This document shows, one piece after another, positions 50,192 to 58,443 of a stretch of 58,751 bases of DNA. The translations under genes and the position numbers were made by a program. This DNA comes from CAZAEL01 sp964484135 (GTDB lineage: Bacteria > Elusimicrobiota > Elusimicrobia > FEN-1173): the NCBI GenBank assembly GCA_964484135.1, contig CAZAEL010000011.1, positions 1 to 58,751 of the forward strand, given 5' to 3'. The first letter of the stretch is position 1; each line of letters opens with the position of its first letter. Under the pieces are notes generated by a model. It saw nothing but the letters and a program-made list of their open reading frames with translations. It did not search any database and was not told the DNA's origin.

Positions 50192-51334
50192 TTAAAACGT
50201 GGGCGGAACGAAGGTGGGCTTTTTGTCTCTTTCCAATTCTTTGATCTTTTTCTTCTCCCGCTCGATTTTCTCGCGTTCCGCGGCCAGCTGCCGCTGACGC
50301 TCCGCGTCTTTCGCCGCGGTCTCCTGTTCCATCTGGCTTTCCTTCTCCTTTAACCGCTGTTGCTCGTCCGCCAGACGCTTCTTTTCCGCCTCGATGCGCT
50401 CCTGCTCCTCCTGCAGTTTCCTCAGGGTCCGTTCATCCACGACGCCGGTGAGCGGCTTGGGCTTGAAGGTCATGTTAAAGGTGAAGAAACCCTTGCGCTC
50501 GGCGGGCGACGGCAGGAAGTTCGGGCTCTGCTGCACGTTGAGCAGCTTGGCGTCGTTCTCCACGCGCGGCTTGATGTGCTCGTAGATGGCGGACAAGCCG
50601 TTCTTCCCCTCCCGCAGGGCCTTGAGGAAATGGTACGTCATGATGCCGTGCTCCTTGTCCGGGGCGGAGGTGGAGATCTGGGAGGCCTGGCTGGCGGAGA
50701 GCACCGCCATGTGCGCGGGGATGGCGGGCCCCTGGTTCACCTGCATCACCAGGGGCCGGGCCCCGGCCGCCAGGACGGACCGGCCGCCCGCGCCTGAAAA
50801 ACAGGCGTCCATCACCACCACCACCTCGGCCGCGGGCAGGGCGGCCAGGGTGGCGTACAATTTTTGAAGGGGGTACGCGGTGTCGGCCAGGTAGTTGGGG
50901 TCGCCGTCATACGGGACCAGGTACGCCTCGCCTTTGGCCGGCTCCGGAGACCCGTGGCCGGAGTAATAAAAGAAGACGCGGCTTTTGGGGTTCACGCGGT
51001 TGGGCAGCCAGCGCTCGACGGACTTCTTGATGTCCGTCAAGGTGGCCCGGTCGTTCAGGAGGAGCTGGATGTTCCGCTCCTCATAGCCCAGGGCCGCGAT
51101 GTACTTTTTCACCAGCTCCGCGTCGCTCGCCGAATAATCCGACGCCGGCAGGTCCCGGTACTTCTCCACGCCGATGATCACGGCCGCGTCGTCCGGGCGC
51201 GCGTCCACGCCGAACTCCGGCACCTGCAGGAGGTCATCCTGCAGGCTGAGGGCCCGGACCGCGCCGGGCCCGGCCCCAAACTGGCCCTGGAGCAGGGCCG
51301 CGGACAACGCAACGCCGAGCCAGCGCCTTTTCAT
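50192..51334 (-). CDS. Exported caspase-like (C14) protease with C-terminal coiled coil
   Basis: A 380-residue protein. A signal-like N-terminus leads into a caspase fold: AAVIIGVEKYRDLPAS, catalytic histidine in FFYYSGHGSPE (about residue 128) and catalytic cysteine in VVVMDACFSGAGG (about 176). Residues 285-370 are a glutamate/lysine/arginine-rich coiled coil. Metacaspase-like enzymes cut after basic residues. It is convergent with the DUF4384 gene and upstream of nothing else on its strand; the beta-barrel gene precedes it by 32 bases in the same direction. Confidence 0.85.
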   Translation of the reverse strand: MKRRWLGVALSAALLQGQFGAGPGAVRALSLQDDLLQVPEFGVDARPDDAAVIIGVEKYRDLPASDYSASDAELVKKYIAALGYEERNIQLLLNDRATLTDIKKSVERWLPNRVNPKSRVFFYYSGHGSPEPAKGEAYLVPYDGDPNYLADTAYPLQKLYATLAALPAAEVVVVMDACFSGAGGRSVLAAGARPLVMQVNQGPAIPAHMAVLSASQASQISTSAPDKEHGIMTYHFLKALREGKNGLSAIYEHIKPRVENDAKLLNVQQSPNFLPSPAERKGFFTFNMTFKPKPLTGVVDERTLRKLQEEQERIEAEKKRLADEQQRLKEKESQMEQETAAKDAERQRQLAAEREKIEREKKKIKELERDKKPTFVPPTF

Positions 51335-51366
51335 GTCCTCCCGCCGCGGGAAACCGCCGCTTTCCC

Positions 51367-52203
51367 TCAGAAAAAGATGTTCAGGCCGAAAATGAACCCG
51401 CGGGTCAGGTCGATGACCCTCTGGTCCTTGAAGTTTTTGTCGTTGGTGGTGTTGTCGATGACCTGGTACTTGTACCCCAGGGTGAAGGAAAAGGGCGTGT
51501 TCTTGGCCTTGTACGCCAGCCCGATCTCCGCTCCCTCGTACACCGCGTCCGGCTCGTCTTCGGTGCCGCTGGAAGGCTCGAACTTCATGCTCAAGATCCC
51601 GCCCACGAAATTGCCGTACGCCGAAAACCCGGCGCCCAGGGGCGCCCCCACCAGGACCCCCAGGGTGGGGCCGCTGTACTTGGTCTTGGATTGGTCGTCC
51701 TGCGGGACGGTGGCCACGCCCGACAGGCTCCGCGTCTTCATCCGGAAGTCCTGAGTGATGCCCTTGTACCCGACGGAAAAGGCCAAAGAAGGGTTCACAG
51801 AGACCCCCAGGTTGGCGTCCACCTCGTCGCGGGAGGCGGTGGTCCTGTGCTCCAGCAGGGTGGAGGCGCCGCCCCCGCCCGTGAGGCTGATCATGTCCGT
51901 GTAAACGGGGAAGTCATAGTCCCCGGTGGACAGCATGCTGGCCGACAGGAAGACCCGCTTGTATTTGAGGCTCACGGAGGGGATGGAGGCGGCGGCCTGT
52001 TCGCCGTAGGAGGCGGAATTGGACCCCTCCTGGGAGGTGAAGGTGAAGTTCCCGGTCTGCCAGTTGGCCAGCCAGAGTTTGTACCCCACGGTCATGAAAA
52101 AATCAGACGTGACGGGAAAAACGCGGTCGAAACCGGCCGAGGCCGGCCCGGCCCACAGGGACAGGACGAACGACGCGACGACGGTGATCTTTGTTTTTGT
52201 CAT
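51367..52203 (-). CDS. Outer-membrane beta-barrel protein
   Basis: A 278-residue exported protein with a signal peptide (VVASFVLSLWAGPASAG) and alternating hydrophobic/polar strands: VSLKYKRVFLSASML, LAFSVGYKGITQDF, IGLAYKAKNTPFSFTLGYKYQV, ending FIFGLNIFF with the terminal aromatic typical of outer-membrane proteins. Family not recognised. It lies between a small lipoprotein gene and the caspase-like gene, apparently one leftward operon. Confidence 0.7.
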   Translation of the reverse strand: MTKTKITVVASFVLSLWAGPASAGFDRVFPVTSDFFMTVGYKLWLANWQTGNFTFTSQEGSNSASYGEQAAASIPSVSLKYKRVFLSASMLSTGDYDFPVYTDMISLTGGGGASTLLEHRTTASRDEVDANLGVSVNPSLAFSVGYKGITQDFRMKTRSLSGVATVPQDDQSKTKYSGPTLGVLVGAPLGAGFSAYGNFVGGILSMKFEPSSGTEDEPDAVYEGAEIGLAYKAKNTPFSFTLGYKYQVIDNTTNDKNFKDQRVIDLTRGFIFGLNIFF

Positions 52204-52239
52204 TTTTCTCCCCCTTCTCTCCGGAATGGCCCGCGGATT

Positions 52240-52389
52240 CTACCGGCCGTACCCCTCTTTTTCCTGATCGAGCTTCTCAAAGGCCTTTTCGGCGTTTTGT
52301 TTGACGTTGGTGTCCATGGACCGCTTGGCGCAGCCGCAGAACAGCAAGGCGAGGAACAAAGCCCTGAACCACAGACCCGTCCATTTCAT
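52240..52389 (-). CDS. Small lipoprotein (49 residues)
   Basis: A 49-codon gene below normal calling length. It has a signal peptide with a clear lipobox (LLFCGC, modified cysteine at about residue 20) and a short charged mature part (AEKAFEKLDQEKEGYGR). The ATG at 52389 is preceded by AAGGAGG. It is the first gene of the leftward operon with the beta-barrel and caspase-like genes, suggesting a membrane-anchored partner. Function unknown. Confidence 0.75.
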   Translation of the reverse strand: MKWTGLWFRALFLALLFCGCAKRSMDTNVKQNAEKAFEKLDQEKEGYGR

Positions 52390-52444
52390 AGTCTCAAACC
52401 CCTCCTTCTTGTGAATAGGAAATCCCTGCCGGGTGGATGCTTCG

Positions 52445-52450
52445 ATTATA
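52445..52450 (-). promoter_or_regulatory. Probable -10 box for the lipoprotein/barrel/caspase operon
   Basis: On the minus strand TATAAT in an AT-rich stretch about 55 bases before the lipoprotein ATG. No good -35 box at the normal distance. Confidence 0.45.
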
Positions 52451-52530
52451 TATTAAATCCCGATCAACGAACCATGCCGAACATCTTATTTCGGAAAGTC
52501 GTCTTCGGGAAATAGGCCGGGCGCCGCCGG

Positions 52531-52563
52531 AAAGCGGGCGGGCCGCGGCGGCCCGCCCGCTTT
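52531..52563. repeat. 14-bp-stem palindrome upstream of the efflux operon
   Basis: AAAGCGGGCGGGCC and GGCCCGCCCGCTTT with a 5-base loop. It ends on the -35 box of the efflux promoter. It may be a bidirectional terminator or a binding site. Confidence 0.6.
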
Positions 52564-52589
52564 ACCCTGGGAACTCTTTTTCGTAAAAT
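52561..52589 (+). promoter_or_regulatory. Promoter of the TolC-AcrB operon
   Basis: TTTACC (52561-52566), a 17-base spacer and TAAAAT (52584-52589). The leader to the ATG is about 95 bases and holds a perfect inverted repeat. Confidence 0.55.
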
Positions 52590-52638
52590 AGGTTACAGAC
52601 AACGGATGGCGCACACCGGCCTCTGAAGCTTCCTTCGT

Positions 52639-52673
52639 ACAGGGCGTTACAAGGACATTTTGTAACGCCCTGT
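52639..52673 (+). promoter_or_regulatory. Perfect 14-bp inverted repeat in the efflux operon leader
   Basis: ACAGGGCGTTACAA, 7 bases, TTGTAACGCCCTGT, then TTTCTC, ending 17 bases before the start codon. It can act as an operator for a dimeric repressor, an RNA hairpin hiding the ribosome-binding region, or an attenuator; no recognisable Shine-Dalgarno lies after it. Confidence 0.6.
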
Positions 52674-52690
52674 TTCTCTACTGAAAATCT

Positions 52691-53998
52691 ATGAACGACG
52701 TTAAAAAACATGTCAAAGCGGCCCTGATCGTGGCTTTGCTGGGCCGACAGGCAATCCCGTTGCGCGCCATCGCGGCATCGGAGGATTTGTCCCCGGTCAC
52801 GTTGGCACAGTGCAACGAATGGGCGCAGGCGCAGAGCGAGAGCCTCAAGAGCCGGCGGGAGGCCGTGGAGCAATCCAGGGCCCGGGCCCGCGCGGCCCTG
52901 GGCGGCGCCCTGCCCCGACTGGACTGGGAATGGCGCGACACCTGGCAGGACCCGGACGGCGTCAAGGAACTGGAACGCAAAGGCTTCTCCGGTTTCGTGG
53001 AAAAAAACCAGGTGGAGTCTAAATTCACCCTGGAACAACCCCTGTTCTCCGGCCTGCGGGAGTTCTCGGCCTGGTCCGGCTTCCGCCGGGAGAGCGCGCG
53101 GGACGCCCTGCGGCTGGAAAGGGCCTCCCGGGAGCTCTTCGAGACCGTGGCGGCCGCCTTCTACGCCGTGCTGACGCACGAATCGGACCGGGACAACGCC
53201 GCCGCGGCCCTGGCGTTGGCCGAAGACCGCGTCAAAGACCTCCGGGAATTCCGGCGCCTGGGCAAGGCCCGGGCCAGCGAGGTGTTCACGGCCCAGGCCC
53301 ACGCCGCGGCGCTCCGGGCCCGGCTCCAGCAGATCCGGTCGCGGATCATCGCCGCCCGGGAAGACCTGTCCTTCCTGACCGGCCGGGACCTGTCCTCCCG
53401 CACGCTCCGGGACGACATCCCCGGCCCTCCGCCGGTGGAGGCCCTCGACGACGTCCTGGCCCGGGCCGCCGGGCGTTCGGACCTGCGGGCCCAGCGGGAG
53501 GAGGTGGCGGCCCAGCAAAAGCGGGTCCGCTACCAGAAGGGCCTGTACTGGCCCGCCGTGGACCTGTCCGGCAACTATTACACCCAGCGGGCCACCTTCC
53601 TCGAAGTGCTGGATTGGGACCTGATGCTTTCCCTCAAGGTGCCGCTCTTCCGCGGCGGCGCGACGGCGGCCGGCGTGCGGGAGGCCGAATCGGCGTACCG
53701 GCAGTCTCTCCTGGCCCTGGAGGAGATGGAACGCAACGTCCTCCACGGCATGCGCAAACTGCACGCCGATCTGACGGCGGTGGTTGAAGAGGCGAAGGCC
53801 CAGGAGGAGGCCGCCCAGGCCGCGCAGAAGAGCTACGACGCCCTGCGGGAGGAGTACGGCCTGGGGCTGGTCGCCAATTTGGACGTGCTCCAGGCGCTGG
53901 ACCTCCTGCAGGCCCAGCGCCGGGCCTGGGACGCCGCCCGCCTGCAGGCCAAGATCGCGTTCCTCCGCCTCCAGGTGGCCATGGAAAAAATGCCGTGA
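52691..53998 (+). CDS. TolC-family outer-membrane efflux protein
   Basis: A 435-residue protein with two long alpha-helical repeats typical of TolC-type channels (ARARAALGGALPRLDWEW; SALL-like heptads; QKGLYWPAVDLSGNYYTQ) and a weak N-terminal signal segment. It should form the outer-membrane exit duct of a tripartite pump. Its stop overlaps the AcrB-type gene start as GTGA. No periplasmic adaptor gene lies between or beside them, which is unusual. Confidence 0.8.
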   Translation: MNDVKKHVKAALIVALLGRQAIPLRAIAASEDLSPVTLAQCNEWAQAQSESLKSRREAVEQSRARARAALGGALPRLDWEWRDTWQDPDGVKELERKGFSGFVEKNQVESKFTLEQPLFSGLREFSAWSGFRRESARDALRLERASRELFETVAAAFYAVLTHESDRDNAAAALALAEDRVKDLREFRRLGKARASEVFTAQAHAAALRARLQQIRSRIIAAREDLSFLTGRDLSSRTLRDDIPGPPPVEALDDVLARAAGRSDLRAQREEVAAQQKRVRYQKGLYWPAVDLSGNYYTQRATFLEVLDWDLMLSLKVPLFRGGATAAGVREAESAYRQSLLALEEMERNVLHGMRKLHADLTAVVEEAKAQEEAAQAAQKSYDALREEYGLGLVANLDVLQALDLLQAQRRAWDAARLQAKIAFLRLQVAMEKMP

Positions 53999-56900
53999 TC
54001 CTCTCCGACGTCTCCATCAAAAATCCCGTCTTCGCCTGGATGCTCATGGTCGCCATGATCCTCTTCGGGACCATCGGCTTTTTCCGGATCGGCAAGAGCC
54101 AGCTGCCGGACGTGGACTTCCCCGTGCTGACCGTCCTCATCAAGTGGGAGGGCGCCTCGCCGGAAGTCATGGAAAACGAGGTGGTGGACATCGTCGAGAA
54201 CTCCCTCACGTCGGTGAAGGGCATCAAAAAGATCACCTCCACGGCACGCCAGGGCCAGGCCATGGTGACCGTGGACTTCGACCTGAAGACCGACGTGGAC
54301 GTGGCCCTGCAGGAGGTGCAGAGCAAGATGGCCCAGGCCCAGTACCTCCTGCCCAAGGACATGGACCCGCCCATCGTGCTCAAGTTCAACCCGGACGACC
54401 AGCCCTTCATGTGGATTTCGGTCTCGGGGGACCGCCCGCCCCGCGAGATCATGGACTACGTCAAGGACCAGATGAAGGACAAGTTCACCACCATCCCCGG
54501 CGTGGGGGACGTGTTCCTGGGCGGGTTCGTGGAACCGGCGGTGCGGATCTGGCTGGACCCGGACAAGATGCGGGCCCGCGAGATCACGGTGGACGACATC
54601 CTGGCCTCCCTCCGCAACGAGCACGTGGAAATGCCCGCCGGGTACCTGTCCACGCCCAAGGAGGAGAGCAACGTCCGCGTCATGGGCGAGGCCCAGACCG
54701 TGGACCAGCTGGCCGACCTGGTGATCGCCGGCCGCAGCGGCCAGCCCATCTACACGCCCTTCCGGCTCAAGGACGTGGCCGAGGTGGAGGACGGCCTGGC
54801 GGACGCCCGGGCCATCTCGCGCGTCAGCCGGAAGGACGCGGTGGGCCTGGGCATCCTCAAGCAGCGGAACGCCAACATGGTGGCGGTGAGCAAACTGGTC
54901 AAGGAAAAGGTGGAGGAGCTGCAGAAGACCATGCCCCAGGGCCTGAAGCTGGCCGTGAACTTCGACGCCACCCTGTTCATCGAACAATCCACCCACGAGC
55001 TCAACTTCAACCTGGTCCTGGCCGCGGTGCTGACCTCCCTGGTGTGCTGGCTCTTCCTGGGCTCCTGGAGCTCCGCCGTCAACATCGTGCTGGCCATCCC
55101 CACCTCCATCCTCGGGACCTTCATCGTGCTCTATTTCCTGGGCTATACGCAGAACGTTTTCACCCTCCTCGGGCTGACGCTCGTGGTCGGCATCGTGGTG
55201 GACGACGCCATCATGGTGCTGGAGAACATCGTGCGCCACCGGGAAAGGGGCGAGCCGCAGGTGAAGGCGGCCATCATCGGCGCCCGCGAGATCTACTTCG
55301 CCGCCATGGCGGCCTCCGTGGCCATCCTGGCCATCTTCGTGCCGGTGCTCTTCGTGAAAGGCGTCATCGGAAAGTTCCTCCTGCAGTTCGGCGTCACCAT
55401 CTCGGCCGCGGTGGCGCTGTCGCTCCTGGAGGCGCTCACCCTGGCGCCCATGCGCTGCTCGCAATTCTTGCGGGTGGGGGAGCACCGGGGTCCGGCCAAA
55501 TGGGTGGACAACGCCATGGACTGGGGCCGGGAAACCTACCGCAGGCTGCTCTCGGTCTGCCTGCGCCACCGTTGGAAGGTCGTGTTGTCGGCGATCCTCG
55601 TGTTCGTCGCGTCCCTTTCGCTGTTCGGCGTCGTCAAGAAGGAGCTCATGCCTCCCCAGGACCAGAGCATGCTGCTGGTGACGCTGGAGACGCCGGTGGG
55701 TTCCTCGCTGGAATACACCGACGGGATGTTTAAAAAGGCCGAGGAGTACATCCTGTCGCGCGGCGAGGTGGAGACCTACTACGCCGCCATCGGCGGTTTT
55801 GAAGGCGGCGAGATCAACTCCGGCATGATCTTCGTCACTTTGAAGCAGCCCAAGGACAGGCCCGTCCCGCCGGGGCGGCGCAGGGCCTATTCCCAGCAGG
55901 AACTCATGGACGTCGTCCGGGAGGACCTGGGAAAAATCTCCGGTTTCACGAAGGTCCTGCTCCTGGACCTGTCCACCGGGGGCGGCGGGTCGGAGCCCGC
56001 GTACCCCGTGGACTTCACGCTCCAGGGCAAGGACTGGGACCAGCTCGGTGCCCTGAGCCAAAAATTCGAGGAAAAAATGCGGCAATCGGGCCTCATGACG
56101 GACATCAACACCAATTACAAGCTCGGCATGCCGGAGCTGCAGATTTGGCCGGACCGGGCCGAGGCGTCCCGCCGGGGCGTCAGCGTGGCCTCCATCGGCA
56201 ACGCCGTGGGCGCCACCATCGGCGGCCTCCGCGCCGGGAAATTCTCCAAAGGCGGCCGCCGCTACGACATCCGCGTCCGGTTCCGGCCCCAGGACAGGAC
56301 GAGCGCGGAGGACGTCGAAAAGATCTGGGTCCGCAACAACCGCGGCCAGGTGGTGCCGCTCTCCCGGGTCGTCAAGCTGACGGAGAAAAAGACCCTGCTG
56401 AGCATCACCCGGCAGAACCGGTCACGCGCCATCCGGCTCCAGGCCAACGTGGCGTCCGGCAAATCCCAGTCCGACGCCCTGAAGGCGGTGGAACAGATGG
56501 GCCGCGAACTCCTGCCCGAGGGCGTGAAGCTGGAGTTCTCCGGGGCGGCGGAAACCTTCAAGGAGGCTTTCGTCGGGCTTTTCCTGGCCCTCGCCCTCGG
56601 CGTGGTGGTGGCGTACATGATCCTGGGCGCCCAGTTCAACAGCTTCATCCATCCCGTTCTGGTGCTGATCGCCCTGCCCTTCAGCGTCACGGGCGCCATC
56701 CTGGCCCTGGTGATCGGCGGACAGTCGCTCAACATGTTCAGCATGATCGGCCTGGTGCTCCTGATGGGCATCGTCAAAAAGAATTCCATCCTGCTGGTGG
56801 ACTTCACCAACGAACGCCGCCGACAGGGGCTGTCCGTGCACGACGCCCTCCTGGACGCCTGCCCCATCCGGCTGCGCCCCATCACCATGACGACGGTCGC

Positions 56901-57123
56901 CACCATCGCGGCCGCCGTCCCGCCGGCCCTGGCCCTGGGGCCCGGCGCCGAGACGCGCGTGCCCATGGCCCTGGTGATCATCGGCGGCGTGGCGGTGTCC
57001 GCCTTCCTGACGCTCATCGTGGTGCCCTGCGCGTACAGCCTCATGGCCCGTCTGGAAAACCACAAACACGACGCCCGCCTCAAGGAAGCCCTGCGGGAGC
57101 TGGGAGAACTTCCCGCCGCCTGA
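53995..57123 (+). CDS. RND efflux transporter, HAE1/AcrB type
   Basis: A 1042-residue inner-membrane proton-driven pump. It shows the RND start NPVFAWMLMVAMILFG, the paired proton-relay aspartates in VVGIVVDDAIMVLENI, the relay lysine in LLMGIVKKNSILLVDF, and two large periplasmic loops. GTG start overlaps the TolC-like stop. Full length, intact. Substrates unknown; drugs, detergents or lipids are all possible. A strong terminator follows the gene. Confidence 0.92.
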   Translation: MILSDVSIKNPVFAWMLMVAMILFGTIGFFRIGKSQLPDVDFPVLTVLIKWEGASPEVMENEVVDIVENSLTSVKGIKKITSTARQGQAMVTVDFDLKTDVDVALQEVQSKMAQAQYLLPKDMDPPIVLKFNPDDQPFMWISVSGDRPPREIMDYVKDQMKDKFTTIPGVGDVFLGGFVEPAVRIWLDPDKMRAREITVDDILASLRNEHVEMPAGYLSTPKEESNVRVMGEAQTVDQLADLVIAGRSGQPIYTPFRLKDVAEVEDGLADARAISRVSRKDAVGLGILKQRNANMVAVSKLVKEKVEELQKTMPQGLKLAVNFDATLFIEQSTHELNFNLVLAAVLTSLVCWLFLGSWSSAVNIVLAIPTSILGTFIVLYFLGYTQNVFTLLGLTLVVGIVVDDAIMVLENIVRHRERGEPQVKAAIIGAREIYFAAMAASVAILAIFVPVLFVKGVIGKFLLQFGVTISAAVALSLLEALTLAPMRCSQFLRVGEHRGPAKWVDNAMDWGRETYRRLLSVCLRHRWKVVLSAILVFVASLSLFGVVKKELMPPQDQSMLLVTLETPVGSSLEYTDGMFKKAEEYILSRGEVETYYAAIGGFEGGEINSGMIFVTLKQPKDRPVPPGRRRAYSQQELMDVVREDLGKISGFTKVLLLDLSTGGGGSEPAYPVDFTLQGKDWDQLGALSQKFEEKMRQSGLMTDINTNYKLGMPELQIWPDRAEASRRGVSVASIGNAVGATIGGLRAGKFSKGGRRYDIRVRFRPQDRTSAEDVEKIWVRNNRGQVVPLSRVVKLTEKKTLLSITRQNRSRAIRLQANVASGKSQSDALKAVEQMGRELLPEGVKLEFSGAAETFKEAFVGLFLALALGVVVAYMILGAQFNSFIHPVLVLIALPFSVTGAILALVIGGQSLNMFSMIGLVLLMGIVKKNSILLVDFTNERRRQGLSVHDALLDACPIRLRPITMTTVATIAAAVPPALALGPGAETRVPMALVIIGGVAVSAFLTLIVVPCAYSLMARLENHKHDARLKEALRELGELPAA

Positions 57124-57157
57124 CCCCCTCACACGGCCCCGGCCCTGTCTGGACGCA

Positions 57158-57197
57158 AAAAGGCCCCGGAGGGAAGTCCCTCCGGGGCCTTTCTTTA
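57158..57197 (+). terminator. Rho-independent terminator after the RND gene
   Basis: AAAGGCCCCGGAGGGA and TCCCTCCGGGGCCTTT with a 2-base loop centre, followed by CTTT. Symmetric, so it can serve the convergent DoxX gene too. Confidence 0.9.
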
Positions 57198-57312
57198 TAG
57201 CGCTACAGGACGCGGACGATTTTATGGGGCGATGCGGCCCCCGTGACGATGCGCAGGCGCTTGGCCTCAACAACGCCCGGCGCCCCGGCCAGAAGGACCG
57301 GGGGCTCTCCGC

Positions 57313-57744
57313 TCAGCTTTTCTCGCCGAAGATGAGACGGTCCAGGGAGAACCGCCCCGGACCGGCCAGGATCAGCAGGACGGCCACGCACAGGAAGATC
57401 AGGGCCAATTCATAGGCGCCCTGGCCCGGACCCGTGGGCACAAAGGGGTCCTTCAGGACGACGGCGTGCAGATGGGTAGCCACCGCCATGGTGCAGGCGA
57501 TGCCGAAGGACGCCAACGGCGTCAGCAGGCCCAAAATCCACGCCAGCCCGCCGCCGAACTCGGACAGGGCGGCCAGCGCCTGGAGAACGGCCGGCGTGCC
57601 GGCGTCCGGGCCCATCCAGCCGAAGGGGTTTTGGATTTTCCCGAAACCGTGATGCATGAAGGCCAGCCCGCACACCAGCCTCAGGAGGAGCAGGCCGGCG
57701 GACACGCGGGCGGACAGAGGAAGCGGCTTGAAGAGTTGTTTCAT
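57313..57744 (-). CDS. DoxX-family membrane protein
   Basis: A 143-residue protein with four hydrophobic helices. It has the DoxX/DoxD-type features LLLRLVCGLAFMHHGFGKI, LAALSEFGGGLAWILGLLTPLAS and GAYELALIFLCVAVLLIL. Family members are linked to thiosulfate oxidation or oxidative-stress membrane complexes, but most are uncharacterised. The ATG at 57744 follows GGAAGGTG and is preferred over an upstream frame start at 57777, which would overlap the DUF1579 gene. Confidence 0.85.
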   Translation of the reverse strand: MKQLFKPLPLSARVSAGLLLLRLVCGLAFMHHGFGKIQNPFGWMGPDAGTPAVLQALAALSEFGGGLAWILGLLTPLASFGIACTMAVATHLHAVVLKDPFVPTGPGQGAYELALIFLCVAVLLILAGPGRFSLDRLIFGEKS

Positions 57745-57773
57745 CGGGTCACCTTCCTTTCGCGAGGCGGCGG

Positions 57774-58376
57774 TCACTTCACCCGCCGATAGGCGATCTC
57801 CATGGACTTAAAGTCCTTGCCGTCCGGACCGGCGTGGTACATGGCATAGGAAAGGTTGTCCGCGTCCAAGATCTTCCACTCGCCCCGAAAGCTCCGCTCC
57901 TTCTCTCCGGTCATCACGCAGCTGTAGGAACCGCCTTCCTTCAGCGTCTTCGCCGCCGGGTCGAACTGGCCGACGGACCGCGAGATGCCGGTGCTCATGC
58001 TGTCCAGCCAGGCGGACACGTACTCGCCGCGGACGTTGTCGTAGCCCAGGTACCCGAGGCCTTCGAAGGACTGGCCGGCCATGTCGCCGCGGAAGTCCAT
58101 TTTCAGGAACCGGCCGCCCAGCACCCAGGTATGCTCGGAGGTTCCCCGGGACTCCTGGGGCGCGTCTCCCGGCTTCATCCACATCCGGCTCATGACCGTG
58201 AATTTGCCCGCAAAAGGCTCCAGCGCCTTGTGGTGCTCCCCCGGCGCGCCCCGCTTCATCATTTCCTGCATGGCCGCGTCCATCTCCATGGCCCCGGCCT
58301 TGGCTTTCTTTTCCGCGGCCTGCAAACCGCCCGCCAACAGGACCCCCAGACCGACGACAGCGAAACGTTTAAGCAT
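57774..58376 (-). CDS. Exported DUF1579-domain protein
   Basis: A 200-residue protein with a signal peptide (FAVVGLGVLLAGGLQAAE) and a DUF1579 domain: HHKALEPFAGKFTVMSRMWM, TSEHTWVLGGRFLKMDF, GLGYLGYDNVRGEYVSAWLDS. The family is lipocalin-like and of unknown role. The ATG at 58376 has an AAGGGAG site. It precedes DoxX by 29 bases; the pair may be a small stress-response operon. Confidence 0.85.
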   Translation of the reverse strand: MLKRFAVVGLGVLLAGGLQAAEKKAKAGAMEMDAAMQEMMKRGAPGEHHKALEPFAGKFTVMSRMWMKPGDAPQESRGTSEHTWVLGGRFLKMDFRGDMAGQSFEGLGYLGYDNVRGEYVSAWLDSMSTGISRSVGQFDPAAKTLKEGGSYSCVMTGEKERSFRGEWKILDADNLSYAMYHAGPDGKDFKSMEIAYRRVK

Positions 58377-58443
58377 GTTTTTGATTCTCCCTTGATTGAG
58401 ATATGGCCCCTTTTTCATGGGGCCGTCCAGATTATACCGTGGA

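Noticed and set aside
57203..57312. A short minus-strand frame after the DoxX gene
   Set aside because: It starts inside DoxX in another frame and shows no motif or ribosome-binding site.
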